From positions 1-64,000 of IMG/VR virus record IMGVR_UViG_3300042453_004661: a stretch of 64,000 nucleotides of DNA; one strand, written 5' to 3'. The translations under genes and the position numbers were made by a program. Positions 17,858-25,215 of the stretch are shown here, piece after piece. Each line of letters begins with the position of its first letter. Position 1 is the first letter of the stretch. A model generated the notes under the pieces. It was not told the origin of the DNA and did no database searches. It saw nothing but the letters and a program-made list of their open reading frames with translations. This stretch comes from a virus.

Positions 17858-18120
17858 GCGTCTACACTAATAATGGGAGAATAAACTGTATGGCAAAGGA
17901 TGTTCAAAAAGACTCCGAAAGTAAAAAAGAGCAAGTAAAAGCCAATAAGGAAAGTAGCTTGCTTAGTTTCAATGTCTGGTTCAGCGATGTAATCAATCGC
18001 CGGAAAGATGTTAAGGCGCATCACATGTCAGCTATCAAGGCTCATTTCAAGTCTATTGGCTTGGGAGAAATAGAGCGTCCTGAAGATTTTAACGAAGGCC
18101 TAAAGCATTACGGGCTATAA
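17854..18120 (+). CDS. Small hypothetical protein upstream of sheath
   Basis: 88 residues from the ATGA overlap at 17854, or 76 residues from ATG 17890, which has GGGAG about 10 bases upstream. The N-terminal 30 residues are highly charged. The C-terminal part (LLSFNVWFSDVINRRKDV, then YGL end) resembles small proteins found just before tail sheath genes in several myophages, possibly a gate or chaperone. Function unknown. Confidence 0.55.
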   Translation: MSVYTNNGRINCMAKDVQKDSESKKEQVKANKESSLLSFNVWFSDVINRRKDVKAHHMSAIKAHFKSIGLGEIERPEDFNEGLKHYGL

Positions 18121-18132
18121 GGGGGAAAACAA

Positions 18133-19920
18133 ATGGCTATTATCGTAAACTTTGCTGGTGCTTCACTTCGTAAGCCCGGTGCATATTCTAGGACCAAAAT
18201 CGCATCCAGCGGTGCGGCTGAAGCCCAGTTGGGTGTTGTCGCCCTTATCGGTGAGGCAGATGAAGGTCCTGCATTTAACGCTTCCGATGTAGAGGCTTCT
18301 GCATACGGCCCAGATCAATTTTCTGATATTCAGAATCAATTTGGATCTGGAGAGCTTGTCGATATGGCTAAGCTTGCTTTGGCTCCTTCTGTAGATCCCC
18401 AGATTGCTGGTGGCGCACAAAAGCTTTATCTCTTGAAGACAAATGTCGGCTCCAAGGCAACTCTCGCCCTTCCTACTAGCTACGGCAGTCTATCTGCTAA
18501 GCTTGCCGGAAAGAATGGAAATAAGATCAGCGCACAAGTTCAAGTTACTGGATCAACCGTCGTGATTACAGTAGCCCGCTCCGATCTCGGAGTATCTGAG
18601 ATTTCTGAGCCACTCGGAAATAAAGTTGTAATGACCCTTCAGTGTACTGATGGCGTAGCTAGCGTTGCGACTGTCACTATCGCTGGCGGAGTATTGACCA
18701 CCTCTGTAACCGGAGGCTCAGCATCTCCTCTTAATATTAAGCTTTCTGACTTCGCCACTATTGGCCAGGTAGTAGAGTACATCAACTCTATCCCCCTCTA
18801 CTCTGCAGCCGTTGGCTCTGCTCCAGGCGCAGTCAATATGCCTACATCTGTTCTTGATTCTAAAACCGCAGTAGATATTCTTGCTGTCGCTAGTTGCAAA
18901 AGAGATCTTCAAGATGTTAAAGACTTTTTCGCTTCCAGCGGTCTAGTAGATTTCTCCCCAACCGCTACTGCCGGATTGCCTACCACCCTCGTCAAGTCTT
19001 TTTTGACTGGTGGAGCTAAAGGATCAACTACTGCTTCTCAAGTTACTGCTGCAATTGATGCTCTTGCAAAAGTTCGTGTGAACTTTATTGTTCCACTCTT
19101 TAGCCAAGACGCTACAGCAGACATTGCTTCAGGACATACCGAGGCAGGATCTACCTACACTATTGCAGGCGCAATCGCAGCTCTTAAGTCCCACTGTGCC
19201 CAGATGAGTACAGTTCGTGGTCGTAAAGAGCGCCAAGGATTTGCTGGTATCAAGGCTTCTTACGACGATGCAAAGCAAGCATCCTCAGATAATGCATTCA
19301 ATCGCCTTCAGTTGGTATTCCAAGAAGTTCAAGTTTTGGCTTCTGACGGATCTACTCCGTTTAAACAGCCTCACGCTCTAGCTGTAATTTCTGCAGCCAT
19401 GAAAGCGGCAGCTGTTGTTGGTCTTCCTAATACCTTTAAGGCTCCTAACATTCTAGCATTCAAGGCTCCTTCTGGAGACTTTGATCCAGAAACCCAAGCA
19501 GATGATGCAATCGATGCAAACCTTTGCTTCGTTGAAAGGGCTCCAGGCGGTGGATTCCGTTTCGTACTCGACAACTCAACCTACGCCCAGACAAAAGATG
19601 CATGGTTCAATGCTCGTCCGTCTGTAATCTATGCAGCAGATACCGCTGCATTGTCTATCCGATTGAACACCGAGACTCTCGTAGGGCTTCGCAATAGCGA
19701 TGTATCTGTAGAGAGCATCAAGAACCTTTTGATTGGTGTAATGGATAGCCTCAGAGCTTCAGGAATCATCGTTCCTGACGCATCCTCTGGCGGTCGTGGA
19801 TTTAAAGATTTGTCCGTTCGAATTGAAGGCAGTATTGTTCGCATTAGCGTAACTCTAATCCTTGTAGAAGGTCTCGAGTTTGTACTCAGCGACATTACCG
19901 TACAACGAGCTTCATCTTAA
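18133..19920 (+). CDS. Tail sheath protein
   Basis: 595 residues. It begins with the conserved sheath opening (MAIIVNFAGASLRKPGAY, then VALIGEADEGP). The C-terminal third has NAFNRLQLVFQEVQVL, CFVERAPGGGFRFVLDNST and a final strand-rich region with RISVTLILVEGLEFVLSDI, the pattern of gp18-type contractile sheaths. It is the strongest evidence that this is a myovirus. The reading frame is intact, GGGGGA precedes the ATG and the next gene is 13 bases downstream. Confidence 0.92.
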   Translation: MAIIVNFAGASLRKPGAYSRTKIASSGAAEAQLGVVALIGEADEGPAFNASDVEASAYGPDQFSDIQNQFGSGELVDMAKLALAPSVDPQIAGGAQKLYLLKTNVGSKATLALPTSYGSLSAKLAGKNGNKISAQVQVTGSTVVITVARSDLGVSEISEPLGNKVVMTLQCTDGVASVATVTIAGGVLTTSVTGGSASPLNIKLSDFATIGQVVEYINSIPLYSAAVGSAPGAVNMPTSVLDSKTAVDILAVASCKRDLQDVKDFFASSGLVDFSPTATAGLPTTLVKSFLTGGAKGSTTASQVTAAIDALAKVRVNFIVPLFSQDATADIASGHTEAGSTYTIAGAIAALKSHCAQMSTVRGRKERQGFAGIKASYDDAKQASSDNAFNRLQLVFQEVQVLASDGSTPFKQPHALAVISAAMKAAAVVGLPNTFKAPNILAFKAPSGDFDPETQADDAIDANLCFVERAPGGGFRFVLDNSTYAQTKDAWFNARPSVIYAADTAALSIRLNTETLVGLRNSDVSVESIKNLLIGVMDSLRASGIIVPDASSGGRGFKDLSVRIEGSIVRISVTLILVEGLEFVLSDITVQRASS

Positions 19921-19933
19921 TTGAGAGGTAAAT

Positions 19934-20224
19934 ATGGCTCTAAGTAAACGCACTAAAGAAATCATGTTGATTGCCCTAGTAGACAAGGGCGTTAGAGATG
20001 AGATTGCTGACGCAATTGACGCAAATGTCCCAGTTGCTCTTTCTAAAAAAGCAAAGCAACATCTTGAAATTGCCTTACCTGACCGTAAGGTATATCAAGA
20101 AGTTCTTTCTAAAATAGAAGCAGGCGGTCCTTCTGTTTTGTCCAAAAATGCTAAAGCAGTATTGAACCAGGCCATGCCTGATCGTGAAGCTTTTGCAGAA
20201 ATCGTATCGGCTATAGAGGCTTAA
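19934..20224 (+). CDS. Small three-repeat protein next to sheath
   Basis: 96 residues made of three copies of a 31-33-residue unit: LSKRTKEIMLIALVDK, LSKKAKQHLEIALPDRK and LSKNAKAVLNQAMPDRE, each ending in an acidic helix (ADAIDAN, LSKIEAG, VSAIEA). Similar LSK...AL units occur in virion proteins of other large phages. It may bind the sheath or tube in a periodic way. The start follows a GAGAGG site. Confidence 0.65.
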   Translation: MALSKRTKEIMLIALVDKGVRDEIADAIDANVPVALSKKAKQHLEIALPDRKVYQEVLSKIEAGGPSVLSKNAKAVLNQAMPDREAFAEIVSAIEA

Positions 20225-20225
20225 T

Positions 20226-20444
20226 ATGAAGAAGCAAACCCCAGAACCTATGATGCCCGGTGCTGGAGATCATAATCATAGTAATCCAAAAAGTAAAAAA
20301 CCTACTATGCCACAAAAGATTGACCATGGTATTAAAATACCAGTCAAGGCCCCAAAATCAGATGGCGCTGTAGACCATAAGCCTAAAATGGTTCCAGGAA
20401 TGAGCTACAACAAGCTCAAGAAAATGGAATCTGAAAAAAAGTAA
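20226..20444 (+). CDS. Small lysine/proline-rich protein
   Basis: 72 residues, no predicted fold. Lys/Pro/Met-rich (MPGAGDHNHSNPKSKKPTMP, then IKIPVKAPKSDG). Last gene of the sheath operon, one base after the preceding stop. Likely a disordered linker or DNA-/tail-binding peptide; no family recognised. Confidence 0.5.
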   Translation: MKKQTPEPMMPGAGDHNHSNPKSKKPTMPQKIDHGIKIPVKAPKSDGAVDHKPKMVPGMSYNKLKKMESEKK

Positions 20445-20464
20445 TCGCATCCACAAAATGCAAC

Positions 20465-20494
20465 AAAAAGCCACTCCAAAAGGGTGGCTTTTTT
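20465..20494 (+). terminator. Rho-independent terminator
   Basis: A-tract, then stem GCCAC(T)CC with loop AAAA and GGGTGGC, then a run of six T. Base pairing is GCCAC with GTGGC and CC with GG, with a bulged T. It closes the neck-sheath operon and separates it from the accessory region. Confidence 0.85.
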
Positions 20495-20499
20495 ATTTA

Positions 20500-20528
20500 T
20501 TGACACATAGACACGATTTTGGTAGAAT
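20500..20528 (+). promoter_or_regulatory. Strong sigma70-type promoter
   Basis: TTGACA (20500-20505), 17-base spacer, TAGAAT (20523-20528), then AGGAGA at 20534-20539 and ATG at 20547. It directly follows the terminator and starts the accessory block. Confidence 0.85.
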
Positions 20529-20546
20529 AGTAGCAGGAGATAAATT

Positions 20547-20888
20547 ATGTCTATGATTACAAGAGAAGATGAAGAAAAAATCAAGCAAGCATGGTCTCAG
20601 GGCCTGACCCGGGCTTCTTTCGGCGGAGGTAAGGGTACATGCCAGATTACCGGGTCTAAAAATGGATCGGTAGTTCTGTATGTTTTTAACGAAAAGAAGT
20701 CGTTTGCATCTAATGCTAAAGACGACGCTGTTCCTTATCTCCTAAGCGTGAATGCTTACCGGAGCCTAAAAAAGCGCATGGACAAGCAGTTCCCTCAAGC
20801 TACCCAGGTTCGTGAATCTAATGTCAAGAAGCCAGCCACAAAGACAAAGTCAGGCAAGGCTTTTAGCATCCTTAAGGTTGCCCAATAA
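20547..20888 (+). CDS. Small hypothetical accessory protein
   Basis: 113 residues. Acidic helical N-terminus (REDEEKIKQAWSQ), glycine-rich centre (SFGGGKGTCQITGSKNG), basic C-terminus. No family is recognised. First gene behind the 20500 promoter with a good Shine-Dalgarno. Confidence 0.6.
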   Translation: MSMITREDEEKIKQAWSQGLTRASFGGGKGTCQITGSKNGSVVLYVFNEKKSFASNAKDDAVPYLLSVNAYRSLKKRMDKQFPQATQVRESNVKKPATKTKSGKAFSILKVAQ

Positions 20889-20934
20889 ACATTCTGGTAT
20901 CCCATAAAGCACCAAGATAAGGGTAAAGAATAGA

Positions 20935-21201
20935 ATGAAAAAATATACTATACCAGAATCAGGATATTATCTAGTATCCGCACAAGTGCGACACGCTACT
21001 CCAGTGGGAGAGGCTAGAGTTATTCCGAATCCAGATAAGAAATGGTGGCAATTCTGGAAGCCGGATCATATTATTCATCAAGAATGGTCACACCATACTA
21101 CATATGACGGATCGAAAATCCTGCTTTGCTCGCAGGGTGAAGTCATCGATTCTGAAGTATTACCTGTCAGATTGTCGGCCATAGCAAAAGGAACAGATTG
21201 A
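20935..21201 (+). CDS. Small hypothetical protein
   Basis: 88 residues, aromatic-rich core (KKWWQFWKPDHIIHQEWSHH). Starts with a short beta strand (YYLVSAQVRHATPVG). No motif recognised. It sits one base upstream of the next gene. Confidence 0.55.
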   Translation: MKKYTIPESGYYLVSAQVRHATPVGEARVIPNPDKKWWQFWKPDHIIHQEWSHHTTYDGSKILLCSQGEVIDSEVLPVRLSAIAKGTD

Positions 21202-21202
21202 T

Positions 21203-21490
21203 ATGGACATGACTATTGAGGAATTAGCTCGTTTCTATTTTCAGGATAAATTGTCCAAGTTTTGTCCAGCAGACAAAAGCGAAAGACCAAATGGTTTTGA
21301 AAAGGAAATGTTTCGGTATGGATTGCAACACGCTCAAGCTGATACTGAAAAGCTCGAAGCCGAAAACGCAAGACTTAGAGAGGCGTTGGAGTTTTATGCA
21401 AAACTCGGAGACGAAACTTATCCGAATACTACAATTATCTACGATGAATGGGGTAAGTGCGCCCGTAAAGCGTTGAGGGGCGGGGAGTAA
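21203..21490 (+). CDS. Small coiled-coil hypothetical protein
   Basis: 95 residues, with a leucine-zipper-like segment (KLEAENARLREALEFYAKL, about 51-69). This is a common pattern in phage accessory proteins. Its stop overlaps the next start (TAATG). Confidence 0.6.
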   Translation: MDMTIEELARFYFQDKLSKFCPADKSERPNGFEKEMFRYGLQHAQADTEKLEAENARLREALEFYAKLGDETYPNTTIIYDEWGKCARKALRGGE

Positions 21491-21855
21491 TGTTTAGCTG
21501 TGCCAATCATGGGTGGACGCACCATCTTTATATGTGTCCAGTCTGCAACTCAACATATGTTCGATTCGATACAACATCCTCAAATACAGGCGTAGTATCT
21601 CAATGGAATATTACAGATGATAAGAAAATCGAAAGTCTTCAGCATAAGCTAGATGTAGCTGTTAAGGCCCTAGAGCTGTGTTCTGCCCAGGCTGGGACCG
21701 CTGATCCTGGCGATGGATGTCGTTTGGTAATCCAGACCGTAAAAGACGCATTAGCCCATATCAAATCTGACTCTAGCCCAGAAGTTCTCGAGGCTTATGC
21801 AAGAATAATTGAGCGATTTGGTCAGATGTTTAGGAATTTAGCGAAAGTAGATTGA
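21490..21855 (+). CDS. Zinc-ribbon-like hypothetical protein
   Basis: 121 residues. The N-terminus has C4 and H7 (SCANHGW), then CPVCNSTYV (16-24), forming a putative Cys/His zinc site. The rest is helical (ESLQHKLDVAVKALEL). Possibly a small DNA- or RNA-binding protein; unassigned. Confidence 0.55.
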   Translation: MFSCANHGWTHHLYMCPVCNSTYVRFDTTSSNTGVVSQWNITDDKKIESLQHKLDVAVKALELCSAQAGTADPGDGCRLVIQTVKDALAHIKSDSSPEVLEAYARIIERFGQMFRNLAKVD

Positions 21856-21863
21856 TTTTCGTA

Positions 21864-22019
21864 ATGAAGGCTATATTTCAAAAGCTAACCGCATACTTCT
21901 TCTTGATGTCCACTATTTTGGGGTTTTTGAGCAAGCAATCCTTGGCGTCCCTTTTGGGGCTCATGGCCGGGGCATGTTTTTTTATAGATGTTGTTTTAAT
22001 TAAAGAAATTAGAAAATAA
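21864..22019 (+). CDS. 51-residue two-helix membrane protein
   Basis: Short frame of 51 codons from ATG 21864 to TAA 22017-22019. The peptide has two hydrophobic segments (LTAYFFLMSTILGFLS and SLLGLMAGACFFIDVVLI) joined by KQ and ends with KEIRK, so it is a hairpin membrane protein with the N- and C-termini on one side. No Shine-Dalgarno is obvious. Its stop codon lies inside the duplicated promoter segment. Composition strongly favours a real small protein; role unknown. Confidence 0.55.
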   Translation: MKAIFQKLTAYFFLMSTILGFLSKQSLASLLGLMAGACFFIDVVLIKEIRK

Positions 22020-22062
22020 TTGTTGATGCAAACAGTGCATTTTGATATTCTTATTTCAGGAG
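22013..22062 (+). repeat. Copy 1 of a 50-bp promoter cassette
   Basis: Bases 22013-22062 match 25160-25209 at 49 of 50 positions (C22033 against T25180). The cassette holds the -35, the -10 and the start of the Shine-Dalgarno site. It therefore looks like a mobile regulatory unit that has been copied once. Confidence 0.85.
22023..22051 (+). promoter_or_regulatory. Promoter in duplicated cassette (copy 1)
   Basis: TTGATG (22023-22028), 17-base spacer, TATTCT (22046-22051); the Shine-Dalgarno CAGGAG and ATG 22069 follow. Confidence 0.7.
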
Positions 22063-22068
22063 CAGATT

Positions 22069-22275
22069 ATGGCTACAAAAAAAGTAAAAGAACTGGAAGA
22101 AAAACTTGCTATTGCAACTGAATTTCTTGATAATATAGTAGGGATGGAGAATCTTTCTAAAATGGAAGAGACCAAATTTTGGACAAAACAAAAAAAACAA
22201 ACATTGATTGATATCATTGTTGCTGACACACTTGAGGCTCAGGCTGTACTGAAGAAGATTAGGGGAATTAAATGA
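22069..22275 (+). CDS. Small helical hypothetical protein
   Basis: 68 residues from ATG 22069, which has CAGGAG upstream; a TTG 27 bases earlier would run through the promoter. Highly helical (KVKELEEKLAIATEFL). Four-base overlap with the next gene. No function assigned. Confidence 0.6.
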   Translation: MATKKVKELEEKLAIATEFLDNIVGMENLSKMEETKFWTKQKKQTLIDIIVADTLEAQAVLKKIRGIK

Positions 22276-22475
22276 ATTTTTGGCTAAAGCTATCTGATGA
22301 TCTTTTTCTATTTGGCGCTGGGGGGATTACCTCTGTAAAGCAAATTGATTTACGAGATAAACCAAGCTCATATGCTTATAAGACTGAATTGTTTGCTGGC
22401 CCAACAAGGATAGCTTTGGTCATGGAGACAGTAGAAGAAATTAACGCTTGCATAAAAGAAAAAACTGTACGATAA
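22272..22475 (+). CDS. Small hypothetical protein
   Basis: 67 residues in an ATGA overlap with the preceding gene. N-terminus FWLKLSDDLFLFGAGGI, then an acidic helix (METVEEINACIKEKT). No recognised motif. Confidence 0.5.
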   Translation: MNFWLKLSDDLFLFGAGGITSVKQIDLRDKPSSYAYKTELFAGPTRIALVMETVEEINACIKEKTVR

Positions 22476-22492
22476 TGGAGGAGGAGGAAATT

Positions 22493-22726
22493 ATGGATAA
22501 AATTGAAAAAATGGCTCATCAAATTCTTTCTGTTGACCCTTCTGAACTCAGTGGGTCTGAATTTAGAAATCTGCAAAGGAATGCCAGCATTGCAATGAAC
22601 CGGATTGAGTCCGAGATTGAGGACATCTGTTGCTTTGACAAATATCAAAATCTCTCTGAAGAAGACCAAGAGAAAGTAGATCGCCTGCTTGAGCTTAAGC
22701 ATGCATTGCACTATATTGCAGGATAA
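22493..22726 (+). CDS. Small helical hypothetical protein
   Basis: 77 residues from ATG 22493, preceded by a very strong GGAGGAGGAGG (22477-22487). Helical and acidic (MDKIEKMAHQILSVD, then EEDQEKVDRLLELKHALHY). No family claimed. Confidence 0.6.
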   Translation: MDKIEKMAHQILSVDPSELSGSEFRNLQRNASIAMNRIESEIEDICCFDKYQNLSEEDQEKVDRLLELKHALHYIAG

Positions 22727-22728
22727 TA

Positions 22729-22974
22729 ATGAACACTAACATCAATGAGGAGCTGTATTGGAATATGCCAGAGTATAACAATGTTGATTTGCCAGATCCT
22801 GTAGTTGAAGTTGTTTTTAAGTTTAGATCCCAAGAAGACTATGAAAAATTCCATGCCCTGGTAAAAGAGCATGTTTATGAGGGCAAGCGAGTCTTTGACG
22901 GGATGCAAAGAAAAGAGCGCAAGAGCGCCTGGTATCCTCTTCTAGAAAAGCCTTCCAACTATAAGTATGAATAA
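22729..22974 (+). CDS. Small protein coupled to the DNA glycosyltransferase
   Basis: 81 residues, two bases after the preceding stop, overlapping the next start by 8 bases. Its centre (VVEVVFKFRSQEDYEKFHAL) and the C-terminal RKSAWYPLLEKPSNYKYE resemble a short protein often placed immediately before, or fused to, phage TET/JBP-associated glycosyltransferases. A partner role is likely, not proven. Confidence 0.55.
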   Translation: MNTNINEELYWNMPEYNNVDLPDPVVEVVFKFRSQEDYEKFHALVKEHVYEGKRVFDGMQRKERKSAWYPLLEKPSNYKYE

Positions 22975-23833
22975 GCCTAGATTCCCGGTATACATCGTCA
23001 GCAAGGGACGATACCAAAGAAGGCCAACCTCAAAATACTTAGAAAGTATTGGCGTCCATTATTACATCATAGTTGAAGAGAGCGAAGAGGAAGAGTATCG
23101 CAAAGTGGTCCAGGGCGAGGTTTTGGTACTGCCAGAGTCCTACAAGAAGCAGTACGATTGTTTCTGGAATGACGGCAACCCCAAAACTGGCCCAGGCCCG
23201 GCCCGAAACTTTGCCTGGGATCATGCAGTAGCTAATGGCCATGCGTGGCACTGGGTTCTGGACGACAATATTGAAGCATTCCAGAGATTCAATAACAACA
23301 TGAAAATCAAATGCGTAACCGGAAAGCCATTCTGGATTATGGAGGATTATGTCCTCAGATTTGAGAATATTGCATTAGCTAGTCCGGGATATTCCATTTT
23401 TTGCCCGTACTACGAAAGAAGACCGCCATTGCGCTGGAATACAAGAATATACTCTTGTCTTTTAATCAGGAATGATATCCCCTATCGCTGGCGTGGTCGA
23501 TACAATGAAGATACGGACTTATCTCTTCGAGTCCTCAAGGATGGGTGGTGTACTGTTGAATTCAATTGTTTTCTTCAAGAGAAAAGAGCTACCCAGACCG
23601 TCAAGGGTGGAAATGACAAAGAGTTCTACGCAGAAGAAGGCACATTAAATAAGTCTAAAATGCTTGTAGAGATGCACCCAGATGTGACCAGACTTACTCA
23701 AAAGTTTAATCGCTGGCATCATCATGTGGATTATGAAAGCTTTAGGCAAAACAATAAACCTATTTTGAAGCCAGGGATTGTTGTAGAGCCAAAGGTTAAT
23801 GATTTTGGAATGAAGCTCATAAAACTAAAGTGA
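22967..23833 (+). CDS. TET/JBP-associated-type DNA-base glycosyltransferase
   Basis: 288 residues. It has the opening FPVYIVSKGRYQ, the DD-x pair HWVLDDNIEAF (D99, D100) and the C-terminal NEDTDLSLRVLK (E181, D182, D184), in that order. This is the pattern of the GREB1/JBP/TET-associated glycosyltransferase family in phages and kinetoplastids, which adds sugars to hydroxymethyl-pyrimidines in DNA. The frame is intact and of usual length. No hydroxymethylating enzyme (TET/JBP or hydroxymethylase) is in the window, so the base substrate must be made elsewhere or by the host. Neighbours include a deaminase and an HNH protein. The enzyme should glycosylate phage DNA; substrate and sugar are inference. 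Confidence 0.8.
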   Translation: MNKPRFPVYIVSKGRYQRRPTSKYLESIGVHYYIIVEESEEEEYRKVVQGEVLVLPESYKKQYDCFWNDGNPKTGPGPARNFAWDHAVANGHAWHWVLDDNIEAFQRFNNNMKIKCVTGKPFWIMEDYVLRFENIALASPGYSIFCPYYERRPPLRWNTRIYSCLLIRNDIPYRWRGRYNEDTDLSLRVLKDGWCTVEFNCFLQEKRATQTVKGGNDKEFYAEEGTLNKSKMLVEMHPDVTRLTQKFNRWHHHVDYESFRQNNKPILKPGIVVEPKVNDFGMKLIKLK

Positions 23834-23834
23834 C

Positions 23835-24266
23835 ATGGAAGACAAGAAACAACTAACGCCAGAACAGCTCAAAGAAATCGCTATCAAAAAGCGACAAAGA
23901 AAGATTGGATTTCGTGAACACAGAAAGAAAAAGAAAAGAGAACTTTGTGCCTACTGCAAGAAACGCCGGGCCACAACTACAGAGCATTTCATTCCCCAAT
24001 CAAGCGCCCTGGATATAGCGTTTAGAAAGATAAATCTTATCCCGGCATGCAGGCCATGCAACATGCATAAGGGAGGAAGATGGCCCAGCCAGAAAGAGAT
24101 CGACTGGTTTTTTGAATACTGGAAAAAAGAGTTAGAAGAAATTGAAAAGCACTTAAAAATAGCTCATGCAATCAAAAGAAACAAGCATGGGCATGTACCG
24201 GAGGAAGGCAATGATAAACGCAGAAGACCTAGGAATAAAAGAAGACACCGCAGAAATCCAGTTTAA
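23835..24266 (+). CDS. HNH endonuclease
   Basis: 143 residues. Cys pairs C38/C41 (LCAYCKK) and C72/C75 (PACRPCN) form a zinc site around the catalytic block TTTEHFIPQS (E50, H51) and LIPACRPCNMHKGG. This is the CxxC-HNH-CxxC arrangement. The C-terminal tail is strongly basic (KRRRPRNKRRHRRNP). Its last 56 bases overlap the next gene. Could be a DNA nuclease for homing, packaging or host DNA; no intron is visible nearby. Confidence 0.85.
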   Translation: MEDKKQLTPEQLKEIAIKKRQRKIGFREHRKKKKRELCAYCKKRRATTTEHFIPQSSALDIAFRKINLIPACRPCNMHKGGRWPSQKEIDWFFEYWKKELEEIEKHLKIAHAIKRNKHGHVPEEGNDKRRRPRNKRRHRRNPV

Positions 24267-24525
24267 TATTAAGGTATTTGACAACCGATTGCCAAATGTC
24301 TATGTGTCAAACGATGGAGGGCCAGTCTTCGGGGTCTTCTACTTGAAGGCCTCTGGCATAACGGGCAAGCCTAGTGAGTATCTTCTCGATCATTTTAGTA
24401 TATCCGGTGGGTCTACTCCTCTTCAGTACCAGGATGCCGTATCAATAGCCAAAGACTTTTTTGAAAAGTATCTTAGAAGTAAAATCCTTCAAAGGGCGTA
24501 TACCGCTAAAATTACTAGGATTTAA
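24211..24525 (+). CDS. Hypothetical protein overlapping the HNH gene
   Basis: 104 residues from ATG 24211, which has GGAGGA at 24200-24205; upstream ATGs lack it. N-terminus AEDLGIKEDTAEIQF, then a beta-rich domain (FGVFYLKASGITG) and a C-terminal helix. No family recognised. The overlap is unusual in length for this window (56 bases). Confidence 0.55.
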   Translation: MINAEDLGIKEDTAEIQFNIKVFDNRLPNVYVSNDGGPVFGVFYLKASGITGKPSEYLLDHFSISGGSTPLQYQDAVSIAKDFFEKYLRSKILQRAYTAKITRI

Positions 24526-24540
24526 TTTTTACAAAAAAAG

Positions 24541-24569
24541 TTGACCGCAGTATTGGATTTTGTTATTCT
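24541..24569 (+). promoter_or_regulatory. Sigma70-type promoter
   Basis: TTGACC (24541-24546), 17-base spacer, TATTCT (24564-24569), followed by CAGGAGG (24575-24581) and ATG 24586. Confidence 0.8.
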
Positions 24570-24585
24570 ATTCTCAGGAGGCAAT

Positions 24586-25173
24586 ATGATTGCACTGAGA
24601 AACAACCAAGAACAACAAAACCAAGAAGTATTCCAATGGCTTGAAAATTATACCGGGACCTTTGAGTTCCTTTTGAGCCTGAAGACCCAGCTCCTTGTCA
24701 AGGGATATCTTTCAGACAAGCAGATCTCTGCTGCAGAGCGTTGCATGCAAAATGCAAGCAAGCCCAAGCTTGAAGTGGTCAAGCCTGAATTCTCTGTCAA
24801 GAATGGCCAAGTATTGGAAGTCAAAAAGTCTTTTGCCCAAAAGATTGCTGAATCCCATGACTCTTCTGTGACTTTCTTTAATTTTGAAGTCCTGGAAGTC
24901 AAAGCTGAAACTCATAGGGCCGTCCTGGTCAAGACCAGGGCCTCTGCCAAAGTTACCAGCCATTGCACTGTCTGTGGCAGGACCCTGACTGACCCGGCCT
25001 CTATCATGTCTGGGATTGGCCCAGTCTGTGCTGAAAAGCATGGAATCCCCTATGGTTCACTTGAAGCTACCAAGACCCACATGGAGCGTCTTGCAATTAA
25101 ACAGGCTGAATTTGAAACCTGGATTCCCAAGTCAGTAATTAAAAATTTTGAAGAATTGAAAAATAATTGTTGA
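24586..25173 (+). CDS. DUF6011 zinc-ribbon protein
   Basis: 195 residues from ATG 24586, chosen for the CAGGAGG site; an upstream TTG at 24541 is the promoter. Residues about 126-152 have CTVCGRTLTDPAS, then IGPVCAEKHGI, the C-x2-C...C signature of DUF6011, a small metal-binding module found in many phage proteins. The N-terminal part is helical (EVFQWLENYTGTFEFLL). The last codons (NNC, stop) lie inside the second copy of the promoter cassette. Function unknown; nucleic-acid binding is plausible. Confidence 0.75.
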   Translation: MIALRNNQEQQNQEVFQWLENYTGTFEFLLSLKTQLLVKGYLSDKQISAAERCMQNASKPKLEVVKPEFSVKNGQVLEVKKSFAQKIAESHDSSVTFFNFEVLEVKAETHRAVLVKTRASAKVTSHCTVCGRTLTDPASIMSGIGPVCAEKHGIPYGSLEATKTHMERLAIKQAEFETWIPKSVIKNFEELKNNC

Positions 25174-25209
25174 TGCAAATAGTGCATTTTGATATTCTTA
25201 TTTCAGGAG
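25160..25209 (+). repeat. Copy 2 of the 50-bp promoter cassette
   Basis: Second copy, 49 of 50 bases identical to 22013-22062. Here the cassette start also encodes the C-terminus of the DUF6011 protein. Confidence 0.85.
25170..25198 (+). promoter_or_regulatory. Promoter in duplicated cassette (copy 2)
   Basis: TTGATG (25170-25175), 17-base spacer, TATTCT (25193-25198), Shine-Dalgarno CAGGAGGAA, ATG 25216. Confidence 0.7.
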
Positions 25210-25215
25210 GAAGTT

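Noticed and set aside
22042-22068. Start of the small helical gene at TTG 22042
   Set aside because: This stretch is the -10 and Shine-Dalgarno region of a duplicated promoter. The same translated string appears before the unrelated gene at 25216, so it is a regulatory artefact.
24541-24585. Coding start at the TTG in 24541
   Set aside because: The bases from 24541 to 24569 form a -35/17/-10 promoter and are followed by a Shine-Dalgarno, so the gene starts at 24586.
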